Assembly: GCA_024998625.1 (NCBI GenBank)
Contig: JACOEL010000006.1
Coordinates: 62,001 to 126,000 of the forward strand
Origin: Nitrospira sp.
GTDB taxonomy: Bacteria; Nitrospirota; Nitrospiria; Nitrospirales; Nitrospiraceae
Direction of reading: 5' to 3'
Length of the DNA: 64,000 nt
A model generated the notes under the pieces. The model did not search any database, was not told where the DNA came from, and saw only the letters and a list, made by a program, of their open reading frames with translations. A program made the translations under genes and the position numbers. Shown piece after piece: positions 43,632 through 52,278 of this stretch; position 1 is the stretch's first letter; each line of letters starts with the position of its first letter.

Positions 43632-44765
43632 ATGATGTTTGAACGGATCACGCACATGCTGATCAAGGAATTCATCCAGATCTTTCGCGATCCGCGGATG
43701 AGGACTGTGATTTTCGTCATGCCGCTGGTGCAGACGCTGGTCTTCGGCTATGCGGTCACCACGGACGTCACCCACATCCCGACCGCGATCTTTGACTTGG
43801 ACAACAGCCGGGCCAGCCGCGAGCTCACCGCCCGGTTCACCGGGTCCGGCTACTTCGACGTGGTGGCGTATGTCGATGGGGAAAAAGAGGCCCGCCGTCT
43901 CGTCGATCGGGGTATGGTGAAAGCCGTCCTGCGGATGAACAAGGGGTTCGGGGACGATCTCCGGGCTGGCCGGCCGGCGCCGCTGCAGATGATTGTGGAC
44001 GGGACGGACTCCAACACGGCGGGCATCGTGCTCAACTATGCCGGTCAGATCGCCGGCCGGTTCAGCGAGAAGGTGCTGCAGACTCGTTTCGTCCGAGCGA
44101 CGGGGCAGCCTGCCACCCCGGCTCATGTAGTGCTGGAGACCCGTGCCTGGTTCAACGAGAATCTCGAGTCGCGAAATTTTTACGTCCCCGGCGTGATCGT
44201 GCTGATCGTCACGCTGGTCACCCTCATGCTATCCAGCATGGCGGTGGTACGGGAAAAGGAAATCGGCACGATCGAGCAGATCATGGTCACTCCCATCAGA
44301 CAGGCGGAGTTCATTCTGGGGAAGACCTTGCCGTTCGCGTTGATCGGCTTCGCCGATGTCGTGCTGGTCACCGTGATCGCTGCCTATTGGTTCGACGTCC
44401 CGATCAGAGGCAGCCTACTGCTGCTCTTAGGGGCCACAAGTCTGTATCTGATGAGCACGCTCGGGATCGGCCTGCTGATCTCTACCATCAGCCGGACGCA
44501 ACAGCAGGCGATGATGAGCGCCTTTTTCTACTACTTCCCCGCCATGCTGCTCTCCGGCTTTGTGTTTCCGATCGTGAACATGCCCGACGCCGTGCAATGG
44601 CTGACCTACTTCAACCCGCTGCGCTACTTCCTCGTGATCATCCGCGGGATATTCCTGAAAGGTGTGGGGCCTGACATTCTCTGGCCTCAAATGGCAGCGC
44701 TGTTGATGTTAGGGGCGGCCACGCTCTGGGTCGCGACGAGGCGTTTTCAAAAAACCATCGGCTAG
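43632..44765 (+). CDS. ybhR: ABC-2 type permease (YbhR-like)
   Basis: 377 residues, the same length and layout as the preceding permease: an N-terminal helix (TVIFVMPLVQTLVFGYAVT), a periplasmic domain containing DGTDSNTAGIVLNYAGQI, and five C-terminal helices with REKEIGTIEQIMVTPIRQAEFILGKTLPF. It is the last gene of the TetR-led exporter operon. The substrate is unknown; relatives confer resistance to drugs such as cefoperazone and chloramphenicol in E. coli. Confidence 0.9.
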   Translation: MMFERITHMLIKEFIQIFRDPRMRTVIFVMPLVQTLVFGYAVTTDVTHIPTAIFDLDNSRASRELTARFTGSGYFDVVAYVDGEKEARRLVDRGMVKAVLRMNKGFGDDLRAGRPAPLQMIVDGTDSNTAGIVLNYAGQIAGRFSEKVLQTRFVRATGQPATPAHVVLETRAWFNENLESRNFYVPGVIVLIVTLVTLMLSSMAVVREKEIGTIEQIMVTPIRQAEFILGKTLPFALIGFADVVLVTVIAAYWFDVPIRGSLLLLLGATSLYLMSTLGIGLLISTISRTQQQAMMSAFFYYFPAMLLSGFVFPIVNMPDAVQWLTYFNPLRYFLVIIRGIFLKGVGPDILWPQMAALLMLGAATLWVATRRFQKTIG

Positions 44766-44778
44766 GCTGGACCTGGAT

Positions 44779-45723
44779 ATGTTCTGGAAGACGATGATCG
44801 GGGTGATCGGTTTGACGGCCCTGACGGTGGGCGAAGTCCGGGCCCAAGAAGCGCCGGACATGAAGAACGGCGAGGTGATCGACTGCCGGTACGAGCAGAG
44901 CGACAGTGGAACGAGTAGTTCGGCGTTCCCAAGCGATGATGTATTCCGGCCGTTGATGGCGGATCCGAAGCAGCCGCAGTTCTTCGCCACCTATCAGTCC
45001 GTTCAACGCAGAGAACCCACGAGTACTGTGACAGGGGTGGGGAAGTCCGTCAATGTCGGTTCGGTAGGGTTCGGCGAAAATTTCGGTTTTTACTCCAAGC
45101 GGCAAGGCTGTAATGGGTGGCAGGTGGGCTTACTGGCAGGAGTCTTTTCGCAATTCAATCTGGATGCTCCGTCGTCGGACTTGATTAACGCCGATTATAT
45201 TGTGGGGATTCCCCTTTCCTGGCGGCATGGAGCCTGGTCCACGCGGGTTCGCCTCTATCATCAAAGCAGCCACGTCGGGGATGAATTTCTTCTCGAGAAT
45301 CCCGGATTCAATCGAGTAAATCTCAGTTTTGAGGAAGTTGAGGCGATCGTCTCCTATGAACACCGGTGGATTCGGCTGTATGCAGGCGGGGGCTACTTGA
45401 TTCATCGCGAACCGGCGCAGCTGGATCGGCACCGAGTGCAATGGGGGATGGAGCTGCGAGGGCCGACGGTTCACTCGCCGTTCCTCGGGAGCATGATGCC
45501 GGGGCTCCAGCTCACGCCGGTGCTGGGGGCCGACTTCAAGACCTTCGAAGAGCTGCGATGGATCGTCAACCACAATGTCATTGGCGGATTCGAGTGGTCC
45601 AGGCCCGGCGCGAAGCGTCGGTTTCGGTTCCTCGTGAATTATTATCGCGGCTTCTATCCCTATGGGCAGTTCTTTAGCGAGAAGGTCGAGAGTATCGGAT
45701 TTGGATTCTATTTGGCATTCTAG
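44779..45723 (+). CDS. DUF1207-family envelope protein
   Basis: 314 residues. A signal peptide (MIGVIGLTALTVGEVRAQ) leads into a family-typical start, FRPLMADPKQPQFFATYQS. The rest is strand-rich, with GFYSKRQGCNGWQVGLLAGV and a terminal GFGFYLAF, so an outer-membrane barrel is likely. Thirteen nucleotides after the last permease and on the same strand, so it could be read through from the exporter operon. Function unknown. Residues Cys36 and Cys114 are the only two cysteines I see in the mature part. Confidence 0.8.
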   Translation: MFWKTMIGVIGLTALTVGEVRAQEAPDMKNGEVIDCRYEQSDSGTSSSAFPSDDVFRPLMADPKQPQFFATYQSVQRREPTSTVTGVGKSVNVGSVGFGENFGFYSKRQGCNGWQVGLLAGVFSQFNLDAPSSDLINADYIVGIPLSWRHGAWSTRVRLYHQSSHVGDEFLLENPGFNRVNLSFEEVEAIVSYEHRWIRLYAGGGYLIHREPAQLDRHRVQWGMELRGPTVHSPFLGSMMPGLQLTPVLGADFKTFEELRWIVNHNVIGGFEWSRPGAKRRFRFLVNYYRGFYPYGQFFSEKVESIGFGFYLAF

Positions 45724-45951
45724 GCCACTCACAGAAGGGGCACGACGGGTTTCGTGCGCGTGGACCCATCTTCCCGGGGCCTCCCCTAAGACCGCCTCAC
45801 AAGGCTAGACACGTTCTGCCATAACTCAGCATTGTCCAGGGCCCTCGGTTCAGGCCGGCCGATCTAGAGTGAAACGCCGGACAGGCTGCTGAACGGTGAA
45901 TCCTTCCGGACGGATCCTGCTCTTACCGGAAAGAGAGAGTTTCATTGATAG

Positions 45952-45966
45952 TCGAACGTCGTTCGA
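45952..45966. promoter_or_regulatory. 15-nt perfect palindrome upstream of a cytochrome gene
   Basis: TCGAACG-T-CGTTCGA is a perfect 7+7 inverted repeat lying about 15 nt before the cytochrome start at 45982. It could be an operator. The remaining spacer (45724-45951) has no gene that I can support. Confidence 0.35.
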
Positions 45967-45981
45967 GGAGAGAGGGAGTTT

Positions 45982-46479
45982 GTGCGGTACAAGAGGTCAC
46001 CGATGGGCAGCCAGGGACACACACTGTGCCGGGTCATGGTTGGGCTCTGGATCGTCACGCTGGCCGTCGCCGGGTGGGTGTTTGTAGCTGGGTGGACGAA
46101 ACCGGGCATGGATGGACGACAGGAGATCAGTCTGGCACCGGCGGAGCGGGACCAAATCCTGGCTGAAATGCGACAACTCTTCAAATCGGTGGATGGAGTC
46201 GTCAGAGGGCTCGGCGAATTCCAACCGGATCTTAACGCAATGGAAACAGCCGCAAGAGCGGCCGGGATGAAGGCGGCGGCAGATACGGAACCGGCCATCA
46301 TGGCAAAGCTGCCGTTGCCGTTCAAACAGATGGGCATGTCAATTCATAAGGACATGGATGCCCTGGCTGATGCGATCGTGCAGCAGGAAACTCCGCAACA
46401 GATTCTTCAGCGGTTGTCGAGCATGACGGCGCGGTGCGCGACTTGTCACGATCTCTATCGATTGGGAGTCAACCAATAG
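45982..46479 (+). CDS. Membrane-anchored c-type cytochrome (c'-like, C-terminal CxxCH)
   Basis: 165 residues from a GTG with AGAGGGAG upstream (ATG at 46003 is the alternative). An N-terminal hydrophobic helix (VGLWIVTLAVAGWVFVAGW) anchors or exports it. The body is helical, and a single haem motif, CATCH, sits near the very C-terminus, as in cytochrome c' and related four-helix cytochromes. It is a clear paralogue of the truncated gene at 63610: both have LAPAERD-ILAEMRQL-KSV and LPLPFKQMGMSIHKDMD. Likely periplasmic; NO, CO or electron-transfer roles are possible. Confidence 0.82.
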   Translation: MRYKRSPMGSQGHTLCRVMVGLWIVTLAVAGWVFVAGWTKPGMDGRQEISLAPAERDQILAEMRQLFKSVDGVVRGLGEFQPDLNAMETAARAAGMKAAADTEPAIMAKLPLPFKQMGMSIHKDMDALADAIVQQETPQQILQRLSSMTARCATCHDLYRLGVNQ

Positions 46480-46647
46480 CACTCAGTGTGGGAATGCGCA
46501 TGCAGAAGGCGGAGTCCCTGTGATGCGCGATGAGATGACCTCGAATGTGGCGGGTGTGGCCGGACGTGGAGCGTAACGGAGCGGACGTGCCACCCGCTTC
46601 TGCCGTGAGCAATGTCGCTCATGGCGATGTGCGCAAGGAGGTGCCCC

Positions 46648-46932
46648 ATGAAGCTCAGGAAAATGCTTTCCATCGCGGTGGTGGTTGCCCTGTCGTTCCC
46701 GGTAGGAAACGTGATCATTGCGTCGGCACAGGATCGCGATCGCGACCAGCTCAAAACGCAGCAGCAAATTCAGGATAAGGACAAGCTGCAGACGAAGGAT
46801 CAGCTGAAAGAAAAGGAGCAACTCAAGGAGCAGGAACGAACGCGCGAGCGGACGCGGGAACAGACTCGTACGGACCGTCCGGAGAGACCGCAGCATGAGA
46901 AGGCTGAGCGGACCGAACGCGGCGGCCGTTGA
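46648..46932 (+). CDS. Secreted, highly charged low-complexity protein
   Basis: 94 residues from an ATG after CAAGGAGGTG. A signal peptide (MLSIAVVVALSFPVGNVIIASA) is followed by about 66 residues made almost only of K, E, R, D, Q and T, in repeats such as LKEKEQLKEQERTRERTRE. This should form a charged single helix or stay disordered in the periplasm. Function unknown. Its stop overlaps or abuts the next reading frame. The 168-bp gap before it shows GCGGGTG/CACCCGC arms but no gene. Confidence 0.65.
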   Translation: MKLRKMLSIAVVVALSFPVGNVIIASAQDRDRDQLKTQQQIQDKDKLQTKDQLKEKEQLKEQERTRERTREQTRTDRPERPQHEKAERTERGGR

Positions 46933-46949
46933 CTGCGGCGGGGAATCTG

Positions 46950-47870
46950 ATGCGGTATCGCGCGATCCTTGCGGCAAGGGAGTGTTGCACCGGTGTGAGT
47001 CTGGTAGCGGTTTTCTTAGGGATGGGTTTCTTTCTGCTCGGCGCAGGGACGGTTGACTGGGCGGCGGCTGAAATCGAAGGGCCGCCCCAGCCAACCTCTC
47101 AATGGCGGGTCAGCACGACCGTCAACTATTCGAGCGGTTCCTACGGGACGGATTCCAGGACGAACATTCTCTATGCGCCCATGACGGTGCGGCGGGTGTT
47201 TCGTGACGGAGATATCAGCCTGACGATTCCATTTGTCAGCATCTCAGGGACCGGAGCTGTTCGACTCGTGGGGGGAATGCCGACGCGAACAGGCAGTGCC
47301 ACGGCCAGTCCGACGGCGGCGCCCGCTGGCGGGACAGGGAGGGGCAAAGGGCCCGGCGCCACCCCGTTATCCAGCGCTACGACCGACAGCGGCCTTGGCG
47401 ATCTGATTCTGCGTGGTCGGTATTACCTGGTCGAGGAGAACGCTGTCATGCCGCTTGTGGCGGTGACGGGGCGGGTCAAATTACCAACTGCGGATGCCGA
47501 TCTCGGGCTCGGCACGGGCGAGTTCGACGAGGGAGCAGGATTGGAATTGACCAAAAGCCTCGGTGATCGATGGCTGGCCTATCTTGACGGAGGGTATAAC
47601 CTGATTGGCGATGCGCCGGGCACGAATTTCAATAATCAGTGGTGGTATGACATCGGCATCGGTTACGACGTCACGGCTAATCTCCACATGAGTGTTTTTT
47701 ATGAAGAGTATCGCGCATTGGTCAATACCGTGAACAACGCCCGCGACCTCTTAGCCCTCGCGAGCTACATGGTGAACGACACCGTTCATCTGACCGGATC
47801 CTTGCTTGTCGGATTGTCGAACGGCGCGCCGAACTACGGGTTCGGCGGAGGGATCAGATTCCGGTTTTAA
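46950..47870 (+). CDS. Outer-membrane transporter-like barrel protein
   Basis: 306 residues. ATG at 46950 has GGCGGGG upstream; a TTG at 46929 overlaps the preceding stop. A hydrophobic export segment (VSLVAVFLGMGFFLLGAG) is followed by a mature domain with GSYGTDSRTNILYAPM, a Gly/Ala/Thr-rich low-complexity loop around residues 115-140, and barrel strands ending GFGGGIRFRF. It resembles the group of putative outer-membrane transporters often annotated as meta-pathway phenol degradation proteins (PF13557-like). Substrate unknown. Confidence 0.7.
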   Translation: MRYRAILAARECCTGVSLVAVFLGMGFFLLGAGTVDWAAAEIEGPPQPTSQWRVSTTVNYSSGSYGTDSRTNILYAPMTVRRVFRDGDISLTIPFVSISGTGAVRLVGGMPTRTGSATASPTAAPAGGTGRGKGPGATPLSSATTDSGLGDLILRGRYYLVEENAVMPLVAVTGRVKLPTADADLGLGTGEFDEGAGLELTKSLGDRWLAYLDGGYNLIGDAPGTNFNNQWWYDIGIGYDVTANLHMSVFYEEYRALVNTVNNARDLLALASYMVNDTVHLTGSLLVGLSNGAPNYGFGGGIRFRF

Positions 47871-47949
47871 TGCGAGGCAGCAGAGGCCACGCGACAGTCG
47901 AGCGCCGCTTTACGTACGTCGCGCATTGTAGAGGCAAGAGAGGTGAAGC

Positions 47950-48288
47950 ATGGAAGTGGTCAACGCACGAGAGGCCGATGTCACTCAGAATCCGCATCAG
48001 GTCAAGGCGAGTCGGTTGTACGACACCGAGCATGCTCAGGTCGTTCACGTCACGTTAGAACCGGGTGAATCTCTCAAGAAGCACGTGACGCCCGTCGATG
48101 TCTTTTTCTATGTCCTGGAAGGGAGAGGAATCGTCGAGATCGGAGAGGACACGAAGGAAGTCGGGCCGGACATGCTCATTCCCAGCCCCGCCCGCATTCC
48201 GCACAGGTGGTCCAACCGGAGCGACAAGCCGTTTCGCCTCTTGGTCGTCAAGGTCCCGCGCCCGGCCGAGGCTACGAAGTTACTGTGA
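47950..48288 (+). CDS. Small cupin-domain protein
   Basis: 112 residues from an ATG after GAGAGGTGAAGC. One cupin beta-barrel: motif 1 is VTLEPGESLKKHVTPVDVFFYVLEG and motif 2 is PSPARIPHRWSN. The metal-binding set looks thin (His in KKHVTP and PHRW), so it may bind a ligand without catalysis. Such proteins are often small-molecule sensors or isomerases. No fused DNA-binding domain and no evident operon partner. Confidence 0.82.
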   Translation: MEVVNAREADVTQNPHQVKASRLYDTEHAQVVHVTLEPGESLKKHVTPVDVFFYVLEGRGIVEIGEDTKEVGPDMLIPSPARIPHRWSNRSDKPFRLLVVKVPRPAEATKLL

Positions 48289-48622
48289 GAGATGGATCAC
48301 GTCATTTGTGACACGCAACTGGGATCCCATCTCATCATTCTTCTGTGTCGTTCAGAGAAACCGTGTGAGAGGCGCGTGACGAATTTTGCGTCAGAGCGCC
48401 GCCCGCGCTCTGGCTATTTACCTGTCGGTCTGGCATGCTTTCTGGCCGATCGAAGCGCCGGCTTCCATGCCTGGTGCATCATTTTGCGCAGACGAAGAAA
48501 CCCGTCCCATACGTCGTGCGACAGGAGCGTCTTTTTCGGGAGGCGCCTGTGACGGAACAGCCGTGACGTGCGTGGGCATATCCGATAGCGGGGGGAGTAC
48601 TGAGGTGTTGGTCGAACGGGTG
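48289..48622. other. Intergenic region before the glycosyltransferase gene
   Basis: 334 bp. An open frame in phase with the downstream gene runs through most of it, starting at 48386, but the sequence (EETRPIRRATGASFSGGACD) looks unlike protein and contains no ribosome site, so I treat it as untranslated. No terminator hairpin of note was found. Confidence 0.45.
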
Positions 48623-50314
48623 ATGAACCAGGAACGCGCGGATGAACGTCCGCAGTCGAATGCCGCCATTCGTCGGTACGTTGAAATTGCGCTGCTGGCG
48701 CTGGTCGGCGGCTGGGCCTATTTTGCCAATCTCCATCTGTCGTTATTGGAAGGCAGCGAAGGACTGTATGCCGGTATTGCGGGAGAAATGGGGCGCCGGC
48801 GTGAATTTTTCGACCTGACCTATCACGATGTGCCGTACTTCAATAAGCCGCCGCTGTTTTTTTGGCTGCTCAATCTCTCGACATCCATATGGGGCGACAA
48901 CGAGATCGCGTTGCGCCTGCCCGGCTCGCTTGCCGCAGTGGGCACCATCGTTCTGACCTATGTGCTTGGAGTCAGGCTAGTGTCTCCGACCGCGGGATTC
49001 TGGGCGGCGCTGGTCGTTGCCACCAGCCATGTGTTTCTCTGGTACGGGCGTCGCGTGCTGTTCGATTCGACACTCACATTTCTGGTTACACTCGCGCTGT
49101 TCGCATGGATTCAGGTCCAATTGCTGGGGCGAAGCTCACGCTGGTATCTGCTCGCCTTCGTCAGCATGGCCCTCGGTGCGATGTTGAAAGAGATGCATGG
49201 GTTCTTTCTGCCGTTGCTCGTGATGGCGCTGTATGCCGCCATTCAGCGCGACACGCGGATGCTGAAAGATGGATACTTCTGGGCTGGGTTCGCGCTGGCT
49301 GTCGCGATGATGGGGGCATACGCGCAGATGCTGGGACCCGGGTATCAACACCATTTTCGAATCGGTAAAGCCATCGAGTCGACTTGGAATACCGGATTCA
49401 TCGGCAAAACCGGCCCGGCCACCGACGGGCACCCGCTCTATTGGTATCTGGGTATGATGTGGGCCGACTTTTTCCCCTGGTGCGCGGTGCTTCCGTCGGC
49501 GCTCCTGTTGCTCTGGGCGCAACGACCGTTTCGGGCTCATCCGACCGAGTTGCTCTTACTCGTCTGGGTGTTGGGCCTCTTCACGGCCTTCAGCCTGGCG
49601 ACCCTCAAACGTGAGCCCTATCTCACGACGGTCGTGCCCGGGATCGGTTTGATGATCGGATACTACTATCACCGGGTCTTTTCCTCGACCGAAGGGACCG
49701 GCCCGATGGCTCCGCTCCTCAGAATTCTGCTCGCAGTGCTGGCGGTGACCTTTGCCGCCGGGATGTTCTTCGGCGCAGCCCCGCTTCGCCGACGCTGGCT
49801 GGTATCCTCCGCCGTGGTGTCTCCGATGTTCATCGTGACGATCGTTTCACTGGCCGGTCTGCTCCTTTATGGCGTGGTCCGATCCCGCGTACGCCTGGCG
49901 CTCGGCATGGTCGGAGCTCTTGCGGTCGCCTACGTGGTGCTGGTGGTGAACTACGTGTTTCCCGCGATCGATCAGGCCGCGTCGCCACGGAAGGCCGTGG
50001 AGGAAATCAAAACCCTGGCGCTGGGCACTCAGCCCGCCCTGTTCATGTATATCCCCGGGTGGCCGAAGAATGAAGATGCTCTCTATTATCTGAAGCGGGA
50101 CAATGTGGTGCCGGATCTGCCGAGTCAGGATGCGGTGCGGGAGGCGGTGCGCAAACATGGGACCATTCGGGTGGTGACCGAAGAGCAACATGCCGCTGCG
50201 CTGCAAGCGCAAACGGGGTTGGTGGTTGGAACCCTTCAGGAGTTTCGGCAACCGGGCCGCAAACATCTGTTCCTGCTTTCTGTGCAGGCGCAGACCTCAG
50301 CTCGGGTGCTGTGA
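48623..50314 (+). CDS. ArnT/PMT-like GT39-family membrane glycosyltransferase
   Basis: 563 residues, about eleven to twelve membrane helices and a soluble C-terminal domain of about 100 residues. The family pattern SEGLYAGIAGEM followed by DVPYFNKPPLFFWLLNLS in the first periplasmic loop is diagnostic of the ArnT/dolichol-mannosyltransferase fold; the acidic residue before GLYA is the catalytic base position. Such enzymes move a lipid-linked sugar onto lipid A, proteins or polysaccharide in the inner membrane. I chose the ATG at 48623; a GTG and a TTG lie just upstream. The acceptor is unknown. Confidence 0.8.
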   Translation: MNQERADERPQSNAAIRRYVEIALLALVGGWAYFANLHLSLLEGSEGLYAGIAGEMGRRREFFDLTYHDVPYFNKPPLFFWLLNLSTSIWGDNEIALRLPGSLAAVGTIVLTYVLGVRLVSPTAGFWAALVVATSHVFLWYGRRVLFDSTLTFLVTLALFAWIQVQLLGRSSRWYLLAFVSMALGAMLKEMHGFFLPLLVMALYAAIQRDTRMLKDGYFWAGFALAVAMMGAYAQMLGPGYQHHFRIGKAIESTWNTGFIGKTGPATDGHPLYWYLGMMWADFFPWCAVLPSALLLLWAQRPFRAHPTELLLLVWVLGLFTAFSLATLKREPYLTTVVPGIGLMIGYYYHRVFSSTEGTGPMAPLLRILLAVLAVTFAAGMFFGAAPLRRRWLVSSAVVSPMFIVTIVSLAGLLLYGVVRSRVRLALGMVGALAVAYVVLVVNYVFPAIDQAASPRKAVEEIKTLALGTQPALFMYIPGWPKNEDALYYLKRDNVVPDLPSQDAVREAVRKHGTIRVVTEEQHAAALQAQTGLVVGTLQEFRQPGRKHLFLLSVQAQTSARVL

Positions 50315-50626
50315 CCGGAGCGACCGGCGAGCCGTTCACTGCGAAGACAGCCTCTGTGTCTAGTTCTGATCCCTCGACTCTGTTGCATTCTGCCACAGGG
50401 CCAAGGAGTCGCTCTGTAGCAGTCCTCCCCGATCTGCCTCGCCTTCTGGAACTCCCGCCTCTCCTGCTCCGGTCTTGCCGTAAGCTTTTGCATGCTAGTG
50501 AGCCGGGAAGGAGTAGGGCTCCATCCTTGCACTTCTGATCTGGAAGGCGCCGAGGAGGGGGCGTCTGTGCCGTGGCGATTCCGGATGAGCCCCGGCTGGT
50601 TCACCCGGTTAAGAGAAGGAGCGAAC
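50315..50626. other. Intergenic region before the DUF2231 gene
   Basis: 312 bp with no gene that I can support. GGGCTC-CATCC-TTGC at 50516-50530 has sigma-54-like spacing but two mismatches in the -24 half, so it is not called. The ribosome site AGAAGGAG precedes the GTG at 50627. Confidence 0.4.
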
Positions 50627-51052
50627 GTGCATCCGATCCATCCGATGGTCGTCCATTTTCCGATCGCATTGTTGTTGGCGAGCACCCTGTTTGACGCATT
50701 GGCGTTTCGATGGCGGAGTCGACAGTTTCGGGACACCAGCTTGTCTCTGCTGGTGCTCGGCATCCTGGCGGCCGGAGCGGCAGTGCTGACCGGACATTTT
50801 GCCGAAGAGGCCGCGGAGCGCAGCGGGATCCCGAAACAGGCCATCGAAATTCATGAAGAGCTGGGCGGCTCCGTGTTCTGGGTATTTCTCGGCCTGCTCG
50901 GGCTGCGTCTGGCCTCCTTATTGGGCTGGATGCGAGAACAGCCGACGCTGGTGCTGATCATCGGCCTCAGTGGCGGCTTGTTGCTGTTGATTGCGAGTTA
51001 TTTCGGAGGGGATCTGGTGTATCGATTCGGTGCCGGCGTCCTGCCGCGATGA
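50627..51052 (+). CDS. DUF2231-family membrane protein
   Basis: 141 residues from a GTG directly after AGAAGGAG; the frame is open upstream to 50492 without a comparable ribosome site. The start HPIHPMVVHFPIALLLAST is the family signature, followed by four membrane helices and the IEIHEELGG stretch between helices 2 and 3. The conserved histidines (HPIHP, HF, IHEE) are thought to bind haem in this family. Role unknown; possibly redox-linked at the inner membrane. Confidence 0.82.
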   Translation: MHPIHPMVVHFPIALLLASTLFDALAFRWRSRQFRDTSLSLLVLGILAAGAAVLTGHFAEEAAERSGIPKQAIEIHEELGGSVFWVFLGLLGLRLASLLGWMREQPTLVLIIGLSGGLLLLIASYFGGDLVYRFGAGVLPR

Positions 51053-51103
51053 GCGCGGTTCGAGGGCCGGGTGTGGTCTGCGGCGCTTTCGGAGGGAACG
51101 CAT

Positions 51104-52258
51104 ATGACGACACGTATGGCGATGTTGTTGATCCTCTGCATGCTGCCTGCCACTGTCCAGGCCGATGAACCGTTGTCTCACGCGCCGTGGAAGGAGCGGG
51201 TCGTCCTGCGTGCGGGACAGGTCGTGCAAGGGGACTATTTCGCCTTCGGCCCGCATGTGGAAATTTCCGGCATCGTCAATGGTGATCTGTATGCCGCCGG
51301 TGGGGAGGTGCTTATCGATGGAGTGGTCAATGGAGATGTGATTGTAGCGGGCGCCAAAGTGATCCTGTCCGGCACCGTAGCACAGGATGCCAGAGTCGTA
51401 GGCGCGCAGGTGACCGTGAGTGGAACCATCGGGAGAAGTGCTGCCCTGGGCGGCGCAGATGTGCATTTGACCGAGACGGCAAAGGTGCGGGACAACCTCC
51501 TCGCCGGCGGCGGCCATGTGCAACTTGCCGGGTCTGTCGGTCGGGATGCGAGAATCGGTGCCTGGAAAGCGACGCTCTCAAACCAGATTGAGCGCGATTT
51601 GATCGTGGCTGCGAGGTCGGTGCGTCTCACCTCGAAGGCGGCAGTCGGAGGCAGGCTGAGGTACTGGGGGGAAGCGGCCCCCTCAATCGACGAAGAGGCG
51701 ACCGTTCGGGGCGCGATTACACAACGGCGGTTGCCCGAAGGTTGGAGCATGGAACGAGTGCGCCAGGGGCTCGTCGGCATCCGGATCACGGCTGCGTTCA
51801 TCGGATTCGTTTCGACGTTGATCCTGGGATTGGTGCTCCTGCGGGTCTACCCGACGTTCGCCAGGCGGGTTACCGCGACGATTCGTGAACGTCCGACAGC
51901 GGCTCTTGGCTGGGGCACGGTGGCCCTGGTCGCCACGCCCATCGTAGCGCTGAGTTTCGTCGTCACCTTGTTCGCGCTTCCGATCGGCCTGTTTCTGATC
52001 GCCCTGTATGGCGCGACGGTGTATTTGGCGAGAGTGTATGCCATCACCTATGTGGGACAAATCCTGATTCGCCGGCAGGAGGATTCGTCGTCGCTTGCCT
52101 GGCCCTTCGTGGCGGGGCTGGTCCTGTATTCGGTGCTGTCGCTCATTCCGGTGGTCGGAGGGCTGTTGACGTTGTTGACGGTGCTGTTCGGACTGGGAGC
52201 GCTGCTGGTCAGTAAGAAGGAACTGATTACGACGTTGCGCGAGCAGAATCAGGTGTAA
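51104..52258 (+). CDS. Bactofilin-like beta-helix protein with membrane domain
   Basis: 384 residues from an ATG after GGAGGG. A signal peptide ends at TVQA-DEP. Residues about 35-200 form a repetitive right-handed beta-helix of polymer-forming type, with units such as EISGIVNGDLYAAGGEVLIDG repeating every 18-20 residues. The C-terminal half has four membrane helices (IGFVSTLILGLVLL, VALVATPIVALSFVVTLFALPIGLFLIALYG, AGLVLYSVLSLIPVVGGLLTLLTVLFGLGAL). Probably a membrane-tethered scaffold or mechanosensing protein of the envelope. It is followed 20 nt later by the Mla operon and may belong to it. Confidence 0.78.
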   Translation: MTTRMAMLLILCMLPATVQADEPLSHAPWKERVVLRAGQVVQGDYFAFGPHVEISGIVNGDLYAAGGEVLIDGVVNGDVIVAGAKVILSGTVAQDARVVGAQVTVSGTIGRSAALGGADVHLTETAKVRDNLLAGGGHVQLAGSVGRDARIGAWKATLSNQIERDLIVAARSVRLTSKAAVGGRLRYWGEAAPSIDEEATVRGAITQRRLPEGWSMERVRQGLVGIRITAAFIGFVSTLILGLVLLRVYPTFARRVTATIRERPTAALGWGTVALVATPIVALSFVVTLFALPIGLFLIALYGATVYLARVYAITYVGQILIRRQEDSSSLAWPFVAGLVLYSVLSLIPVVGGLLTLLTVLFGLGALLVSKKELITTLREQNQV

Positions 52259-52278
52259 CGTACGAGTCGAAGCGGCGG

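Noticed and set aside
48386-48622. N-terminal extension of the glycosyltransferase
   Set aside because: It lacks a ribosome site and reads like non-coding DNA; the first membrane helix begins after the ATG at 48623.
50516-50530. GGGCTC-CATCC-TTGC as a sigma-54 promoter of the DUF2231 gene
   Set aside because: The spacing fits but the -24 half has two mismatches; in a GC-rich genome this is not convincing.
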